Shown here piece by piece: positions 1 through 14,342 of a stretch of DNA of 64,000 nucleotides; within the stretch, counting starts at the first letter, position 1, and each line of letters begins with the position of its first letter. The stretch lies in NCBI GenBank assembly GCA_033816765.1, contig CM066287.1, positions 1,240,001 through 1,304,000 of the forward strand, read 5' to 3'. The DNA comes from Nothopassalora personata. Taxonomy: Eukaryota > Ascomycota > Dothideomycetes > Mycosphaerellales > Mycosphaerellaceae. Both the position numbers and the translations under genes were made by a program. The notes below the pieces were generated by a model. That model saw only the letters and a list, made by a program, of their open reading frames with translations. It had not been told where the DNA came from and searched no databases.

Positions 1-1093
1 CCTATTCGGGCAATCCGTCTTAATGTAACCCTTCTTATAGTATCTATAATACTCCGCTTTAGTCCTATCGAAGGTTATAGACGATCCGCCGGCGTCCCGC
101 TAGTAACTCGTACCCGGGTCGCGCGACGCCTAACTATGCTTCTACTACTTCGAGCTACGATTGCTTTGCCCTTAGTCGCCCTTAGTCTCTCGCCTACGGC
201 GACTATACTACCCGCGGTCGTGCCCTCCGCTACTACGCTCCGTGCTTTTAATGCGCGAAGCTAGGATTACTAGTTCCTCTCTAGTTATTAGGATGTTATA
301 AAACTTAACGATTACGGACCGTAGGCTAGGCGTAAGCTTAGCGAGCATGTGTCGCACGCGTTACGCCTCCGTATAGTCCCCTAACTAATCCTCTATAACA
401 TCTAGCTTAGTCGTAAACTAACGTACTGTCTAGTTATCCTTCTATTTTACCGCCTTATACTCTAACATTACGTTAAGCACGCGGTTTATAGGGTTACCGC
501 ATGCGTCTCGACAGAACTCCTTAAAGTCCTAGTATATATACCCTTTAAGGTTAAGGACGCTATAGTTAGCGTACTATCGCTTACTTACCTCTCCGCTTAG
601 GTACATAACCCTATATAGGACCTTTAACTCGTTCGTTGTATACGTGCCGCCTAAGAGGGTAAAGATAAGAGAGAGCTCCCTTAGGAATACCCGTGCTTTC
701 TTAATCGAGTCCCCTCTAAAAGGCGTAGGTTCTTTAAGACGTAAACGTGTCGTATACGACGCGACCGCGCCTCGAGCTACGATATTATCGTTAGTTGCTA
801 TAGATAGAGGAGGGGGAGGGGGAGTAGGGGATAGTTCTCCGCCGGATTCGCCCTAAGGGTCCGCCGGCGGCACGCTTACGTCCCGTAAGATCTCTAACTA
901 TTTAATCTCCCTCTATATTCCCTTCTCCTTAACCTCTACCCAAAGGGCATCCCTCCTTACGACTAAGGCTACACGCCTCGCTTATTGCTAGGCCCTAGGG
1001 CTTAGGGGAGCTGTAGGCGTAGCGCTGCTATCGTCGCGTTTGGACTCTATAGCGTGTATAGATTGTAACGAAGAGAAGAATTAGAACTATTAA
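1..1093. repeat. RIP-degraded retroelement debris
   Basis: The sequence is crowded with TpA and CpG and nearly lacks CpA and TpG, the footprint of repeat-induced point mutation. No open frame of gene-like length or composition exists. The minus strand near 540-430 reads like a decayed gag segment with in-frame stops, but this is weak. I infer a degraded LTR retrotransposon that runs off the left edge of the window. No functional gene is seen here. Confidence 0.7.
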
Positions 1094-1295
1094 GGGATGT
1101 CGCAATATATAGCACGCCCACGACCTGCTAGTCGTAGATGAACTAATTCTTGCCTTTTTTTCAAGACGCCTCGCGCGTCGCAAGGTGTACGTATGCGTGT
1201 TACGTGCGGCTTAGTAGCCGGTCGCGACCGCATGTCACATGTAAGGCCACATGTAAGGGTTAGCTACTAGGCTGCCCCTTATAAAGGTAGTTCTA
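1094..1295 (+). repeat. Degraded LTR-like repeat, copy A
   Basis: This segment starts with TGTCGCAATATATAG and aligns by eye, in the same orientation, with 54754-54935. The two copies differ largely by C/T and G/A transitions, as expected if both were mutated by RIP. Shared landmarks are the AATATATAG start, the inverted pair around CACGACC...GTCGTAGATGAACT, the GTATACGT/GTACGTATGCG stretch and the terminal TAAGGGTTAGCTA...CCCTTATA. I read it as an LTR or non-coding part of one repeat family. Confidence 0.65.
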
Positions 1296-2330
1296 ACTAC
1301 TATTAAGGTTTATAGTTATAGTGTTAGAGATACGACCTTAAGGATTAACTATTATATAATTGAAGTCCTAGGTAGCCGCGTTAATCTAACCCTAGTTTAG
1401 TAGGTTAGTAATACTACCCTTAGTAGTTAGAAGCTTCTACTTATAGAAGGTAACCTTAAGGGATACTATAGTAAGCTATAAGGCTATATTCCTCTTAGTA
1501 ATCTTACGCTTACTCTCGATAATCTACTTAACTAGCCTAAGTGCCTTAATAAGGGTCTTACGCTTAGAGAGCCTACTAGATATAGGTAGGCCCTTTCTAC
1601 TATTACTAGGAGGACGCTTATTAGGATCGTTAACGTTACTAGAACTAGTTCTACTACTAAAGATATTGCTAGTACTACTAAACTAGTTTATAGAAGTCTA
1701 CTTAATAACGTCTACTATAATACTACTTATATATTAGCAAACACCCTTAAAATACTATTATATATATAGTATACCTTACTAAAGCTTCTTAAGAAGCTTT
1801 AAGAATGTACGTATAGTAGTTATTAGTATATATAAGTATATATAGTAGTCTAGAAGGGGGTAAGAGAGGTATAAAGTAGTATAAAGTAGAGAGAGTTGCT
1901 TAGTAAAGAACTAGCATCTTTTATATATACCTATAAGGTCTATACGTTACTACCTAGCTATAAGAGCCTTCTGAAGTCGAGAGAATCTTCTATTTACTTC
2001 TAAAAGCGGAAAGATAAGGCCTAAATATATCTAAAAGTAGGTCTATAAAGATCTCTTATATATATAGATCTAATAAGATCGCTATCCTTAGTATATGCCT
2101 ACTTATAGCTAATCTAGTATCTAAAGCTAGTAAAGGTGTTTAAGACTAATATAGTAATATAGGTAATATTAAGTTAATTAGACTGCCTTTATAGTAGTTA
2201 GTCTAAAGGGGGAGTGTTATAAATTAGGTAACTAATAGCTATATTAGTTAGGACTTAGCACACATACACTATATTACACTGTTTCTATAGCTAGATAGTC
2301 TTACACCCTATAGCAATTCATAAGGGTTAC
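1296..2330 (+). mobile_element. RIP-degraded Copia-type 3' end with polypurine tract and LTR start
   Basis: The segment is extremely AT/TpA-rich and has no usable frame. At 2205-2214 it carries the purine tract AAAGGGGGAG followed at once by TGTTATAAATTAG, the classic Copia arrangement of a polypurine tract abutting the 3' LTR that starts with TGTTA. The upstream region is therefore best read as a decayed RT/RNase H portion on the plus strand. The LTR seems to end near 2313-2325, where base composition returns to genomic average. Confidence 0.6.
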
Positions 2331-3351
2331 TAATCCGCCCTATCGTTTCAATCTAGAAGCTTGTACTCGTCAAATACCTATTTACAACAGCATCGAGCAG
2401 CGCTCCTTGCACTCAACCTCAAGTTCGTTGTAAATCTTCCCGAAGGCACAGCTAGATTTACACACCTTCAGACCCGCCTCGTGTAACCCAGATCTGGCGC
2501 CAAGGCTTCACCGGAAGCGCGAGAGGCGCGCATGACATTACAAAGGTTCGCTGACCGGGGTAATGGACACCGGACTAGTGCACGTCTTGCAGCCAGTCCC
2601 GTGAGTCATGCATCGCTATATGATGTGATGTGCATGAGTACAGGTAGCATGCCGAAGAGCCGTCAAATGGTGCATGGAGGGAGAGCGGTCAACTGGCGAT
2701 GTATGCTGAATGAGGCGATTCGTTTCCGAGGGCGCCATCCACATGCGGTCTGTCGGTGTTCTGCTGGGGTTCCTCACGCCTGCTTCTATTTGCTGCTGCG
2801 GTTAATGGCGTCCTCCTTTACCGTCTCGTTTGCGTACCGATGGGGGACGACCTTCCTCGGTTGCATACCTGATCCACCCTCCCATTTGCAAATCATCTGC
2901 TCTTTCATCGCGATGCAATGCCGCGCATCGATGCCGGTCCATCATGCTCCCAAATCTCCAAATCGGTAGGATCCCAACTCCTTCCTTGGCAAGTTGCCGT
3001 GCCCGGTGCGTTTACGTGTCAGATGGAGACTCTGTTCACCTTTCATGCTCCATACCTCGCTTGAGAGTGAGGCCCATAGTTGTTCCACTCACTGCACCGG
3101 CTCCTGTCCTCGTCTTATCCTGATCAGTCTCCTGAGAGACTTGCTGCTTCATCTTACAACGCCGCGTCTTCAACTAATGGAAGGCGGGGCCACTCGTCCT
3201 CCGCCATCTTTGCGCCGGAAATCTCTCCATTACTGGTGTGATATTCCGCTGCGATCTGCTACATCGGTCTCAAGCATCTATGCAGGATGTCTCGAATAGC
3301 TTTCTTGCATCGAATAGCTTCCTTGTAATTAGGATCGTGTCCACGACAGTC
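2331..3351. other. Intergenic, no supported gene
   Basis: Composition is normal, with several overlapping short ATG frames (for example 2532-2969). None shows a recognisable domain, and they overlap one another in different frames, as expected by chance. It probably includes the 3' flank of the minus-strand regulator that ends at 3352. Confidence 0.5.
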
Positions 3352-4521
3352 TTAATTGCCTGACCCATAGGCACTATCGGGATACCAGTTTTGTTGCATT
3401 CGTGTCGGCGGTGGCTGATAAGCTGTAGCAGCCGGAATGCTCGAGCTACGCTGGTCAGGTGGCATTGGGTATCCATAAGGAGGACCCGGAGCAGGTAGCG
3501 CCTGAGATGGTAGAGTCATGGGCCGTGAGATACCCTGGTGTGACTGACTGGGCGTTCGCTGCATGAAAGCGAGCGGCTGCTGATGATGCTGTTGAGTAGG
3601 CGCAAAGCCCTGAGGGTACGAGTGCTGATTTGGGTAATCAGGATGTGTCATCGATCCATGTGCAGATTGCTGCACGGGTCGTTGTTGCGGCGGCCATTGC
3701 TGCTGCATCGGCTCGGGAGTATAGCTGTATCCTGAGGAATGGTGCTGTGCAGCAGGCGATTGCAGGTCAGAGGACCCAGGAAAGGGCGCGGTGTCACCAG
3801 CGTTACTGGCTGCTTCGTACCTCGCGAAAGAAGGCGGCATACTGCTGGTCGTGCTGACTGGTGTCAATTGGCTACGAGAGCCCGTCTGCTGCTGATGGCT
3901 ATTCCATGCCGTTGACGGCTCTCTATGTGGTTCGTATCCATAGCCATGAGGCACATATCCATCTAATCTGCTGTGAGCTCGTCTGCCCAATCGAGTGGCA
4001 GGAGTGTATATGACAAACCTTGAGGGAGCAACGATGCAGATGTGGCGATGGGAATGGCGTAGCCTCCAGCAGCATCGGCGGACATGTGCTGATAGCCACC
4101 GCCATACTGATGGTTCTGCTGCTCGAACGATCGGACACTCTGTTGAGATGGCGACGATGATACTGCGGAAGAAGGCGCCGAGGGCTCTCGAGTCCTGCTC
4201 GATGCTTCTGACCGGGCATCCAGAGCGCTCTGCTGCTCAACTGGGTAGAAGACGCATTCTTTCTTCAGGCGTATGCAGTTCTGACATCTCTGCTCGGAAT
4301 CATCCTCTGCAAGCAAGCATCTGATCTTTCGGCGACGGCAGTGTGCTGACTAGTGTCAGCAAGTGTCGCGCGCGGGTGGGTGAACATGCGCGTTCCAGGG
4401 CGGCTCGTGTGGCGACATGTCGAGCCAGCATGAATTGACAGCGGCATCACTCACCACAGGCAATGGATATCCTCTGATAGCCCAGCTTGTTCCGCTTCTT
4501 GTCGATTTCCGATTCTGACAT
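3352..4521 (-). CDS. Zn2Cys6 transcription factor (three exons)
   Basis: Exons on the minus strand are 4521-4455, 4345-4019 and 3962-3352, giving 334 residues; phases match and the total is a multiple of three. The introns are 109 nt (GTGAGT...CAG) and 56 nt (GTTTGT...TAG). Intron 1 interrupts the zinc cluster; joining restores CAHCRRRKIRC followed by CQNCIRLKKEC (residues 22-53), a textbook binuclear cluster. Such proteins bind DNA in the nucleus and regulate transcription. The rest is low complexity, rich in Gln, Pro, Ser, His and Tyr, probably an activation region; no fungal_trans middle domain is visible. Upstream in-frame sequence to about 4650 has no ATG, so ATG 4521 was chosen, although a 5' exon cannot be excluded. 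The target pathway is unknown. Confidence 0.8.
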
Positions 4522-4789
4522 AATGGGTCCTCGCGGCTGCGCAGGCGAGAGGAACTTAGAGAGATGTTTGCCTTCCGTTGTCTTGGACGGCCTGGCTTTT
4601 TTCCTACCCGGTAGTGGGGCTCCCGACGAAGAGGATGCATTGGCGCGCACCGACGTGAGGTGCTCCCGGCGAGCTGAGACAGCATAGCTGAAGAGCCTTG
4701 TAGTGGCGGGCGAGGAGTCATGTTAGGACGAATCCGATGAAGATAATCCTTATGTGTGTTAGGGTTTAGCGCGGACCCGCCGCCTTGGG

Positions 4790-5290
4790 ACACGCTACTT
4801 CATCATTTACCTAACTTAGCTGATATATCTTGCTACTATAAGGAGTATCCAGAAGCACTATTGAAACTTAATCTTACTAATTATAGGTATTATTTACTCT
4901 ACGACTTACTCTTCTACTCTACTTCTTTCTTTATATATATCTTACAATAGATATTTCTATATCTTTACTAAATAAGTGTTGGTAGACCTACTAAGGCTAG
5001 TACTAGATTATATAATCAAGTACTCTAATTATACTAAGGAATTATAACTAGTAAGGATCTTATAAATAAAGTAAGATAAGATAGATTAAAGGAGAAAATA
5101 TCTATAAAGGTCTGTCTACTACTCTAAATAAAACTACTAGTAGCAATAATAATATTGGTAGAAATTAAATATCTTAATAATATTAGAAATATAAAGATAA
5201 TAGGTATAGTAGTTATAAGAATAATAATAGACCATTATATGTATACTCTAATATTCAGTCAGTGCTAATACTATTAAGTAGACGCAATAT
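4790..5290. repeat. AT-rich, probably RIP-mutated repeat relic
   Basis: About 500 bp of strongly AT-biased, TpA-rich sequence has sharp edges against normal-composition DNA on both sides. Short frames inside it (for example 4756-4950) are stop-limited fragments with no recognisable product. I infer a short degraded transposon fragment; the family cannot be told. Confidence 0.5.
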
Positions 5291-7586
5291 ACTAGCGACA
5301 GACACCTAAACAAGTTTCAGAACACCTGAAGAATGGGTGAATGGATACAGCATTTACGAGCTTGCCACCAGGGTACCGTACGCACACACCTCAATATTAG
5401 GTTGATGCTAACACCTTATGACAGAGACGATATACTTCTGACGAAGGCATCACACGAACGCCACAACGTTAGACTTGCGGTGTCCGCGCACTGAGCCCGA
5501 ACCAATTGCATATAGTAAACGGTGAGGTCAGAAGGGTGTGCTATTGCAGATGAGGTGACTTATGCGAGTGGTAAGTAGGGTAGTTCCATGCAAGGACCAC
5601 ACTCTTTTCCAGGACTGTCGATACTGTGCAATCAGCGAGCGCCTCTCGGTCGGCTTCCCGCAAAGCAAAGAGGAATCTCGACTCAAGCTTTGTGAGGATT
5701 GTTTGACGTTTCCCATGGGTGATGGTTTCCAGCAGAGTGGTCCCGCTAAGGGAAACACGCGCCGGCAAAACTTATTGATGTGTGAGATCGTCGGCTCCGC
5801 CCAGCCAACGGCAATGGGTCGACAGGCATGTTCTCGCGGCCTTGTGCCTCGTGTGCTTGCAAAGAACCCCACGCCCAAGTTTTGACTAGCATAGGCGAAA
5901 CTCCGAGACGCTCGCTCAGTCTAGTTCGACTGCTCGCGGTCTTGCCTCCGAATCCGCCATGTTCATCCTTGTTCACGACCTCTAGTGTGCTACCTCCATC
6001 ACTTAAGAGAGTTATGCTATGTCATCGACGGTGGCAGGGTGAAGCTGAAATAGGTGCCTTGCGTCTCCTCCTTCAGTCATCACGATGCGTCAAAGCGCTA
6101 GCTGTTACTGATGCTACATAAACCGGAGTCAGTAGTGTTTGGTGAAGAGGCCCTTTATTCGGAAGGTTTTGCTTTTTAAGTTAACCGAAGGCAAAGGCAG
6201 AGGCAATACAGTGTAGCACGATTTCCTTCAGAACGCCACTCAGCCACTTATTCGCTACACAAACGCGTGCCCGCATCCTTGCTAGCACGTACGTCAAGGG
6301 CCCTATACTGCATCAACGTTATTAGGGGCTGCATATGTACTCGTGGTGCATCGAGAGATCTCCAGATTTGTGCCCCTCTTGCGTGTGGCACAGCAAGCTG
6401 TTTATCCAGAGGATTCTGGCACTTGCATTAGAGCCTCCGTGAAAGTAAAGGACGAAATCGGAACGGATCCGCTGCCCTCGGTGCCGATTGCCTATTGTGC
6501 TGTGCTAATCCAGACCCTGCTGAACGACATCGACGCAGACAATGCCACCTATAGATGAGAGCTTAGCGACTAGTGCTGCAGATTGTCGTGCAACAACATC
6601 GACTCGTTCCCGGACCCGAAGGCTACTGCAGCGCCATCATCATCGCCATGCCACCGGTGGCAAAAGGTGACGTCGACGCTGTTCGGTGGTGGTGGGATTG
6701 AGGATGAAGGTGTCGCACTACAGCAGCTTGAGCCTGTATGTTTCACTTAGGCAATTGCTTCCCAATGGCGATGGCTGCGAGCGCGTTCACGGGCCTGTCA
6801 AAAGATCCTCGGCGCGCCGACGATGAGATCATAAGAATCTTCTGCGATGGGCAGTGCGGTTGACGATCTGTTAGTGGCAAGCTTGAGCTAGCTGGTCTCG
6901 AGAAGGCGGACTAACCAAGTAACGGTCCTCGAACGCCACGTGAGATGGCGAGCGCCTGCCATGCCGCTAGGATTTATCTCAGGGGCGGATCGCGACACGT
7001 GCATAAGGTGGCTTCAGAGATTTCCAGAACTTATCAAGCTCGCGAGACTAGATCGCTCGATGAATTCTGAACAGCAAGACACGATCCCTCGTCAGTGGTG
7101 GTTCAAGTTCAGTAGAACAACAGTGTGCAAGCGCTGTAGGACGCTTGTCTGCTCGCGAAGACATTTCTGCCGCCATTGTTGGCGTGAGATGATATGGTAA
7201 ACCCGAACGATTGAAGAGCAAGCTTTGAACAAGTGCTGATGAGGGTCGCGACTAGGCGCTCCATTTCCTCGGAGTTATCCTTGATCACTTCCAAGGATGC
7301 AGGTGGGAGAGGAAGGATCCTCGAGCACAACGAGGGCTTGCGGGGCCAAGCAACATGGCTGCGCGAACGCACTCGACTAGTAGTAGTCCAAGGTAAGCCC
7401 TGAACGCGCGATGCGATGGAACGACGACATCCTCGCTCTTAGAACGATCTCTCGTCTGTTGTGAACAGCCTGCGATTAGCTGAGAACAGGGAACGAACCC
7501 TCGACAGAGCGACTACCACAATCTGCGTGCGATACCTGCTCAAGAACTTATCATGAAAGCCACCTGCTTCTCCTATCACTTGTTTC
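5291..7586. other. Gene-poor intergenic region
   Basis: This stretch has normal base composition but only short, overlapping, uninformative frames. I found no domain, tRNA or long repeat. The right edge must contain the 3' flank of SMC5, whose stop codon is at 7587. A lineage-specific multi-exon gene of small exons could be missed by eye. Confidence 0.45.
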
Positions 7587-11167
<3,581 letters not shown>

Positions 11168-11382
11168 GTTGTGTGGTGATGATGGATGAAGTGATGCCGT
11201 GGGGAAGATGGACATAGTGAGACGCGACCTTCGCGCGTGTGCTCTTTAGGGTTGTGGCTAGCGCGTTTGGCGAAAGTCTGTTTCGAATGATCAATTTATC
11301 ACTGCCATTCTTCAACAACGAACGTTCGTGAAATGTTAGTGAATCACACGTCCACGCTGGGGAACTGGCGCATGAATTATTG
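11168..11382. promoter_or_regulatory. Divergent promoter between SMC5 and POP1
   Basis: Only 215 bp separate the chosen start codons of the minus-strand SMC5 and plus-strand POP1 genes, so both promoters and 5' leaders must lie here. No clear TATA box is seen. Shared regulation of the two genes is inference. Confidence 0.5.
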
Positions 11383-14106
11383 ATGAATGAAGCCTTCCTC
11401 ATGCCGCCTCAGAATGGTGAGGCGTCGAATGCTGGGTCCAGGAAGCGTAAGGAGCCTCCTTCGAGCGCAAACCAGAAGAACGGCAACATGAAACGGACCA
11501 AATTCGATCACCGCGCAAAACAGCGAGACGCACGAACTCTTTCTACACAAACCGCCTCCAAGGCGTTCAAGCATGGCGAGCTGGATGTGGACAAATTCGT
11601 CAGGTCGCGCGAATATGAGATACGCGCTTTGGAGGAGGCTATGGCCCGCAGCAAGAAGGCTCTTACCAAGCGGGCCTTCCAGCAGGTGCCGAAGGATCTA
11701 CGGCGGCGGACAGCGAGCCACAATTCAAAGCGAGTGCCAAAGAGGCTACAGCCCCGAGCGAAGAGGGAGGTATGTTACTGCCTAGGCGATTCAGGCTGAA
11801 GGTGGGTAGTGGATTGACAGGAAGGTCCGAGATTGCTGACGTATCCACAGATGATCGAGGACAATACACCCACGGTGACAGCCCGAAGGAGAAAGCCGAC
11901 AAGGTATATGCGTTTGCGTGCGGAGACAGCAAAAAGGCTACGAATGTTGGGAGCCAAGAGGAAGTCTACCCCAGACACAAGCGATACAGCAGCCGCTTCT
12001 ACTGGAAGGCCCGAAGCAACGGCCATTCAGACCCGTACTCCGAAGGTCAAGAAGGCAACTCCGGCGGAGCCACCTTTGCCCAAGGCCAAGTTTCGTAAGC
12101 GGCAAAAGAACAAGACATGGTTACCGACACACATGTTCCATGCCAAGCGAGCACGCATGACCCCGCCGAATGAACCGTTGTGGCGCTTTGCGATGCCATT
12201 GACACCGACGGTGAAAAGCTACAGGCCAACCCACAGAGCTGCCAACGCACGAGGCGCTGTGGCATGGGATACGAGTTATATGTCGACGATTGGGCTCGAG
12301 GGGCAAGAACGAAGCATTGATGGATTACTCCAAGCACTAGGCGTGGTCTCCAAGTCTGCAGGAGATGGTCTCAAGTGGAAGAATGGAACACGAGTGTGGG
12401 AGGGCATGACATGCCGCCGAGAGAGTCCGCATAGACCCATAGCACCTGTTACGGTCATATGGTGCGCCTCAGCGCCGGATGAGAAGCCCGACACCCTTAC
12501 TGAGCCGCAGAAGCGCAGGCGCAGTGTGTTCATTCGTATTCATCCAGCGGCATTTTGGGAGCTTTGGGAGGAGATTGTTCGCCTGTCAAATGTGGCAAAG
12601 CCTCCAGTGTCTGTCGAGGACCTTCGTTTCGAGCTCGGAAGTATCGAGATCACCGGACCAGGCGCAACTGAAGCACTCCACAGCGCTTTACTGCCTTCAG
12701 CTATCACAGACAATCGAGAATTTCCCGATACAAGCGTCGAGGGTACTTGGGCACGTCTCGCGGGTCTTTCCAGCCCGGCAATGCTTCCCTCAAGGGCGTT
12801 GCTCGGCTTCGACATCCAGGACCCTCGACTACACCATCCCCCACAGACCATCAAGCTACCGCAGATGCCAAAGGACCATAATCAGATGATGGAACTTCTC
12901 GCCCATTGGCCAGTGGATGAACTACAGTCATCACCCTCGCTCTTCCTTCGCAAATCTCGCCTTACCGCTTCTTCATCCTTGCCCAGCCAGAAGTCCATCA
13001 ACAGGCGGAAAGCACTGGCCCCACCCGGTCAAGACCCTACTCCACTATCTCTTGACCCTGAAATCCCAGTATTGCTGCATGCTTCCTCCGATCCTTCCAG
13101 CCAATACGGCACCTGGACCCTGATACTACCTTGGAAGTGCGTGCAGCCTGTCTGGTACAGTATCCTGTACTACCCTCTTTCCACTGGCGGTCAACCACGT
13201 TTTGGCGGGGTCGACGAGAAGCGACATTTGGCCTTTGAAGCAGGGGTACCTTGGTTTCCTGGTGACTTTCCGGGCACCAAAGCTGGTTGGGACTGGGAAG
13301 TGCAGGAGCGTCGAAAACGTAAGGACGAGTGGCTGCGTAGACCCAGGTCAAAGCGTGTCAACTGGCAGACCGTCGATCTGGGTGGTGGCAAGAAGGGCGA
13401 AATTGGAGATGGTTGGGCTTGTGACTGGACGCGACTACTCTCAGGTCCGCCAGCCGACGAGACCAGAAAAACAGTCGAGGCTGGTGCTACGAAAGATGCA
13501 TCAAACGACAAGACCGATGACCAGCGTTCTGTTGAATCTTCAAAACAACCAGAAAACCTCATGCAGATACCGCTACAGCAAGCCCGAACGTTATGGAGCT
13601 CTGCAACATCCACATCATCAACCATTGCGACAGGGTCTACAGTCGCTGTACGTATCAAGCTGCTCACTCGGGGCGTACCACAAACTTGCGCGCGCATCTA
13701 TCGCCTGCCTTCGGCTACATTATCAGCAGACCATCGCAAAGGTTGGCTAACACTTCATCCTCGGAACCAACCCAATGCGAAGAATCGAAGCCCAAAGAAT
13801 GGTCTCCCACGGCTGGACAAGGACGCTCCCGCTTATCTTGTGCAACGACGTCTTGCACAGAGTCTGATTGAGCCGCCTCGGGTTGGCGAAGGGCATTATC
13901 CAGATTGCCCAGGGGAAGAGGATCTGATCGGGTTCGTGACGTCTGGCAACTACAATCTTGGAGAGGGATGTGGGACCGGAGTTGGCAACATCTTGCTTGA
14001 GCGTGCAGCTGGGGATTGCAGAGCTGGCGAGAAGGATAGCAGGTTGTGCATTGTTAGGAATGCTGGCAATGGTGTTGGCCGGCTTGCCGAGTGGGAGCTG
14101 GTATAG
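11383..14106 (+). CDS. POP1: Ribonuclease P/MRP protein subunit Pop1
   Basis: Exons 11383-11769 and 11851-14106 (81 nt intron, GTATGT...CCACAG, phase 0) encode 880 residues. Pop1 is the largest protein shared by RNase P and RNase MRP, the nuclear ribonucleoproteins that cut tRNA 5' leaders and pre-rRNA. Family marks: the basic N-terminal Pop1 region with TRYMRLRAETAKRLRMLG and, near residue 238, LWRFAMPLTPTVKSYRPTHR; then the POPLD domain near residue 550 with WTLILPWKCVQPVWYSILYY and FGGVDEKRHLAFEAGVPWFPG. The middle linker is Ser/Pro-rich. ATG 11383 was chosen; a later in-frame ATG at 11401 is possible. RAD2 follows on the same strand after only 236 bp, and SMC5 lies divergent upstream. Confidence 0.93.
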
Positions 14107-14342
14107 TCAGGAGGATCAGGGATCAATGGACTGTGTAGTGCACGACGACTGCCATCCACATGGTAGAGGAAATTGCATGTTTGCGCGCTATTCCGCCACT
14201 CCACATTTGGTCTTTCATATGCCTGCGACAGCTCTCACGTGATGCTCGCGCTCAGCTCGCGACTGTCTGACATCATCACCATGTTTTGAATGAAGTCATA
14301 TTGCCTGATCGTCAGACATGATACTGCACACACAGCGACGCG

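Noticed and set aside
644..856. Short frame in the left RIP-degraded block
   Set aside because: It lies in stop-laden TpA-rich debris and reads as low-complexity Arg/Gly/Ser; no sign of a gene.
2532..3123. Two overlapping plus-strand frames of 145 and 97 residues
   Set aside because: Cys/His/Ser-rich chance composition, different frames over the same bases, no domain and no intron signals joining them.
6940..7200. 86-residue frame with Cys pairs (VCKRCRTLVC, FCRHCW) resembling a zinc finger
   Set aside because: Spacing matches no known finger, the frame is isolated, and flanking sequence gives no continuation.
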